From positions 78,423,501-78,487,500 of the forward strand of contig JAZHRO010000013.1 in assembly GCA_037157565.1 (NCBI GenBank): a DNA stretch of 64,000 nucleotides. The letters run 5' to 3'. This DNA is from Thalassia testudinum. Lineage: Eukaryota; Streptophyta; Magnoliopsida; Alismatales; Hydrocharitaceae. Below are positions 60,182 through 64,000 of this stretch, in pieces. The position numbers and the translations under genes are program-made. A model generated the notes under the pieces. The model did no database searches, had not been told where the DNA came from, and saw only the letters and a list, made by a program, of their open reading frames with translations. Positions within the stretch are counted from its first letter, which is position 1, and each line of letters opens with the position of its first letter.

Positions 60182-60189
60182 AAACTATT

Positions 60190-62080
60190 TGTCGCAAAAT
60201 GCATTTGTGTAAATCGCTTGTTGTAGCACATTTTACGATGTCAATTTTAATAGAATAATCGGACGTGAGTCTAAGTGTCGAACATATCGAGGCAAAGTAT
60301 TGAATCCACTAATCGCTTTCGTGTCACAAAAATATGTTGATTTGTTCACTTGCAAAATGAATAGAGAAAAAGAGAGATAAGGAGAGAGAGAAAGAGAGAG
60401 AAAGGGAGATAGGATTAGAAATCCATGCTCAAGAGATGATAAGAATAAGATATCAAAGATATATTCTAGTAATTATCCAAATGTTTTCATCACCAAAAAT
60501 GTATATGAATGCTTGAATGAAAGAAATAAACTATAGTTATCAAAGAAATTAAAACTAAGGATAAGGAAGAAGACAGAGTCGAGGCAACCACGGCGGTGGA
60601 GGAACTTCCGTCGGTGGCTTGGCGGCTTTAAGACCTTGCTTGGAGCTATATGGAGGTGGTGGATACTCTTGGGTAGATGATGGGTGAAAATGAGGGGGGT
60701 AAGTCCCTTTTTATAGTGGTGAAAAGGGATAAAATTCATCCTCGAGTCAACAACGACATTCAAAGCTTCGCTGAAGACCCGCCGCATGCATCGCCAAAGT
60801 TGCTGCTCCTGCTCCTGCTGGCCTGCATGCCCCACGTCATGTCTTACGTGTCGTGCCGCACACATGTGCTGTCACTGTGCTGTGTGCACGCACACTCTCA
60901 GTGCACTGTGCCCCACACACGCTATCCCTACTGCTGCTGTGCCACGTCTCAATTGCAAAATTGACAGCTCCAAGGCTCCCTATGAAGGTGGTGAGAGGGA
61001 TGATGAATATTTGTTAGGGTAAGGGATCACTACATTAATAGGGGACCTTTGGAGCTTGGGAATGAGCTCCTGGGAGCTTTGATGGGCTTCTAGAGCTCTA
61101 GAATAAGTAGGTATAGCAAAGGTAGAGATGGCTAGGCAAGGGAGGTGTGTAGGTCCTTATATAGTGGATGGGAAGGGGTAGAAATGGAAACAGGGTAATT
61201 AGTGACCTCCAGGACGTCGCTGTAGGTCCAGCTCAAGCGACGCTGTAGCCACCTCACGTCTGCCCACGCACTAGCTGTGGTACCCCTCCATCATGCACGT
61301 GGATTGTGCTATGGCTCAACTGGTGTGCATTGGCGTACACGCAAGCTTATGCACTAGCAAGTGCTAGCGGGTGCCCTATTGGCTAATTGGGGGGGTTTGT
61401 GGGTTTCGAACTCTCACCCCTCCCTTGGAGGCCCGTGCTTCAACCAATGCACTAATCCTACGTTTATGTCATAAAGGTGAGTCGTGGGCGTGCGGTGAAG
61501 GGGGTCTCTAAGTGCTGGCATGCATGCTGGAGGGCGCCCAATTGGCTAATTGGGGGGGTCTGCAGGTTTCGAACCTGTGCCCCTCCCTTGGAGGCCCATG
61601 CTTCAACCAATGCACCAAGCCTACATTTATATCATAAAGGTGAGTCGTGGGCGCACGGTGAATGGGGTCTCTCAGCCTTGGACTTTCATCCAACGGCTGA
61701 GATCACTCGTTGGGAAGCCATTAGAGGGATGCCAGGCGGCCTTGGGTGCTCCAGATGTTGCCACTTGGCACCATCTCAACCGTCCACCTTTCCTCGCTTG
61801 CAGAAGATGCCACTGTGCTCGGATCGAGGCGATTTCCACATTGTTGGATTGCGATCATCTCTCTGGATCCATCCGTACAATCAGATTTTTCATCCAAAGC
61901 CTGTAAAGATGTCTCATTGCCTCTTGGCCAAAAAATGTCGAAATTACTAAACAAAATACACAAATTATCCTAAATGCAATGTAATGCATGTTATGCACTA
62001 TTTATACTTATGGAATGCAATGCTAGGCTTAGGAACTATCATAAATAAGCATTTTATCATTAATTTATGTGTGTTTATCA
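60190..62080 (-). repeat. LTR J: RT4 right LTR, chimeric with two promoter modules
   Basis: The first 770 bases match LTR H, including a TATA box (minus, 60707-60715) and its GCGACATTC dyad. From about 60960 the sequence instead matches solo LTR G (AAGGTGGTGAGAG, CTTTGGAGCTTGGGAATGAGCTC). There it has a second TATA box (minus, 61156-61163) and a second dyad (AGTGACCTCCAGGACGTCGCT). A 163-base tandem duplication (61374-61509 and 61537-61672) doubles the tRNA-like block. The G-box palindrome is at 61753-61776, centre decayed to CACTTG. J is bordered by the RT4 primer site on the left and by a polypurine tract of another interior on the right. Confidence 0.75.
61374..61672 (-). repeat. 163-bp tandem duplication containing a tRNA-like block
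   Basis: Two copies, 61374-61509 and 61537-61672, share the ATTGGCTAATTGGGGGGGT start and TCATAAAGGTGAGTCGTGGG. On the minus strand each has TTGGTTGAAGCA (D-arm-like) and CAGGTTCGAAACCTG (perfect T-arm, in copy 2). Copy 1 has lost the perfect T-stem. Confidence 0.75.
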
Positions 62081-62222
62081 TACCCCTATGCTTATCTTTT
62101 GCTAGTCCCTAGTAAAATTAACCTAAATGCTATGTATAAAAGTAGAATTAGGATTTGATTACTTAGACAAGATTTGTTGATTGCTTTAGAAAATTTAAAC
62201 CCAAGACCTAGTGTTTGCTAGA
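62081..62222 (-). mobile_element. Start of a second RT4-type interior, cut by LTR D
   Basis: TACCCCTATGC (PPT on the minus strand), CTTTTGCTAGTCCCTA and AACCTAAATGCTAT match the RT4 interior at 55465-55525. Hence LTR J borders two interiors. LTR D begins at 62223 after the five bases CTAGA, its likely left target duplication. Confidence 0.7.
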
Positions 62223-64000
62223 TGATGTAAACACGTTTACACTACTTAAAATGTCTATTTATGCATGTTCTTAAGCATAGGATTGCATTTCATGATATAA
62301 ATATTGCATAACATGCATCATCTCGCATTTAGAGTAGTTTGAATAAAATGGAGGTTAATTGTCTCCTTTTATGTGCTTGGACAGGGAAAACATTTTATCG
62401 GGACCTCGGATCAAAGATCCAACCGTATGGATGTGATCAGGACGACGACTGGAGTTCAACGACTCCAAGATCGCCCTAATCAGGCATCCGTAGCATCAGA
62501 TAGAGACCGGGGAACCCTAGAAGATCAAGGGCCAGGGTGGTATAAATCCGCACTTCAGATGACAAATCCGACAGCACGGATGAATTCGGATCGACGATCG
62601 CAGCCCAACGACACAAAAATCGAGTCAATCCGACATCCGTGGCACCATCTACAACTTCCAGAAGATGGACGGCTAAGATGGCGTCACGTGGTGCCATCTC
62701 AGCCGCCCAAACGGCCGCTGGCATTTTCTGAAGGCCCCCGCCCGATCGCTCTCCGCCGTCAGATGGAGACCCAATGGCTGTGGCCACCCTGTGCTTAAAA
62801 CGTGCGCTCGACCATCCGCGCCCCGCAGCGCAGCGGTCGAGCGCGCTTACGCGAGCGCGGGGCGCGGGTTCGAGCCGCGGTGAGGGGATTGGAGGTGCGG
62901 GTAATTGAGGCGCGTGGAGCGTCGGATGGAGATCGTGCGGTCGCGGGCGCCCGATAACGTCGACACGCGATTGGACGCCCCGCGTAACGCGCGATCGCAC
63001 GCGCAGGCGGGCGGGTTGCAGCGGGCGCGGACGCGATTTAAGCCGTCCGATCTCGCGATCGGACGACTGAAAAGCTCTGGACGTGCGCGAGCGTTGAGGA
63101 GCGGGCAGCCGAGGAGGCGCGCGTGGGCGTGGCGGCGACGGCCACGTTTGGGCTTAAGTGACGGATTTATCCGTCACTAAAGACCCCTTATTTATTATTT
63201 TGAAGATGTAATGACCATTTTGCCCCCACTCCTTGCAACTATAAAAGGAGACCCCCTCCATACGAAATTCTGATCCCTTCGTTCTCTTCTCTACCCCTCC
63301 AAAGCTCAAGAGAAGCATGTCCCACACCCAGGATGCTTCTCGCGAGATAAAGTCCAATTTTCGTTCCCCTTCGGAAGTGGATCCTGCGACGACGACGGTG
63401 TGCTGCTTCATTCCCATTCTTCTGATTCGTCCTCCTTCATCCTGCTTCGTTCTCCTTCGTCCAGGCGTCGTCCCGTTCGGCTCATCCTCCAAGCAACCGT
63501 CGAGGAGGATTTCTCTCTCCCTATTGTTTTTACCGCTTTCTAGTATAGATTTACTGCTTTCTAGATTAATCTACTCGTCCTTTAAGCAACCGTCGAGGAG
63601 GACATTTCTCCCTCCATTCTTTTAATGCTTTCTAGAGTAAATTTATCGCTTTCTAGAGTAATTGTTTTATGCTTTCTAGTTGTAATGAACAATCTCTTCA
63701 ATGCAAAAATTCCTTGTTTATTCTACATCTCATTTTGATTTCTCTGTGTAATATTCTCTTTCTCTCTTACTCTCTCTCTCTTCTATTTATTGTAAATAAT
63801 TAGATAGTTCTAAATTGAATTATTCTGTAACAAATAAAAAGAAACGCGTAGTTTTTAAATCAAACGTCCGCCTCCCTGTGTTCGACCCAGAATTTTAATT
63901 TCGATATAAATTTTATTTGTTGAACACGAATTCTTCGCTTTCGAACTACAACGACAGGTTTTCCAAAACCAAACACGTTAGCGTAGGTTCGTAAACGTTC
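62223..64000 (+). repeat. LTR D (C-type family), runs off the window
   Basis: It starts TGATGTAAACACGTTTACAC and aligns with C to the window edge, where only a few bases of the expected end remain. Modules are a terminal dyad TGTAAAC/GTTTACA, a G-box palindrome with intact CACGTG (62676-62699), a tRNA-like block (62823-62882, GGGTTCGAGCC), a perfect dyad of two 10-base arms AGTGACGGAT / ATCCGTCACT (63157-63178) and a TATA box (63240-63247). Whether it is solo or a 5' LTR lies outside the window. Confidence 0.85.
63157..63178. promoter_or_regulatory. Perfect TGACG dyad upstream of TATA in LTR D
   Basis: Arms AGTGACGGAT and ATCCGTCACT flank two bases, about 60 bases before the TATA box. TGACG is the core recognised by plant TGA-type bZIP factors. 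Weaker versions occupy the same place in A, B, C, G, H and J. Confidence 0.5.

Larger units (their letters stand above)
55465..60189 (-). mobile_element. RT4 interior: non-autonomous LTR element on the minus strand
   Basis: It runs from the polypurine tract (55465-55477, GGGCATGGGGGTA on minus) to the primer-binding site at 60164-60181. It contains an acidic ORF (56991-57936 and upstream) and no enzyme domains. The 3' region has the same two copies of the structured motif as RT3 (56051-56108 and 56244-56301). It also has a decayed dyad plus PPT-like tract (56681-56719). LTRs are H (left, broken by RT3) and J (right). Confidence 0.75.

Noticed and set aside
61374..61672. CRISPR-like or satellite array
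   Set aside because: There are only two copies of a 163-base unit, in a plant LTR, with no spacers.

Overview
The window is repetitive nuclear DNA from a plant, almost certainly a flowering plant with a large genome. I found no intact host gene, no rRNA or true tRNA gene and no bacterial feature. Nearly everything from 3.5 kb onward is nested LTR retrotransposon DNA of the Ty3/Gypsy type. The polyprotein motifs (a DLGAS protease, the gag motif DPFSNTYNPGW, an integrase tail with [17 protein letters not shown]) and a primer-binding site matching the 3' end of plant tRNA-Asp point to the Athila lineage. The species cannot be told from the sequence.

Layout. 1-3519 is unclassified AT-rich DNA. 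3520-17175 is RT1, a minus-strand Athila-like element with 2.74-kb LTRs, a perfect 5-bp target duplication (TGTAT) and a full-length gag-pol frame broken by five stop codons. 17181-23953 is old, mostly unclassified DNA. 23954-33723 is a pile of LTRs: K (interrupted by solo LTR E), F (interrupted by G and L), and H (interrupted by I). 33724-55278 is RT3, a plus-strand non-autonomous element whose 5' LTR is split by solo LTR M, and whose interior holds solo LTR C and the complete element RT2. RT2 (40821-51123, minus strand) shares LTRs, leader and 3' region with RT1, but gag-pol is replaced by an unrelated acidic reading frame. RT3 sits inside LTR H of RT4, a minus-strand non-autonomous element whose interior is 55465-60189 and whose other LTR is J (60190-62080). 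J is followed by the start of a second RT4-type interior, cut by LTR D, which runs off the window.

How the parts work together. RT1 is the only element here with gag, protease, reverse transcriptase, RNase H and integrase. RT2, RT3 and RT4 keep LTRs, primer-binding sites and polypurine tracts but carry acidic, low-complexity ORFs in place of enzymes, so they would depend on enzymes supplied in trans. RT2 is an obvious derivative of the RT1 family.

The most unusual signal is in the LTRs of the A/B/C/D/G/H/I/J group. They carry the same ordered modules: a terminal dyad, an extended palindrome centred on a G-box (CACGTG), a tRNA-like block with A-box and B-box on the LTR sense strand, a TGACG-type dyad, then a TATA box. 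This looks like a mixed Pol II/Pol III promoter architecture, comparable in principle to the 5S-derived promoter known in Cassandra elements. It is my inference and needs alignment and expression tests.
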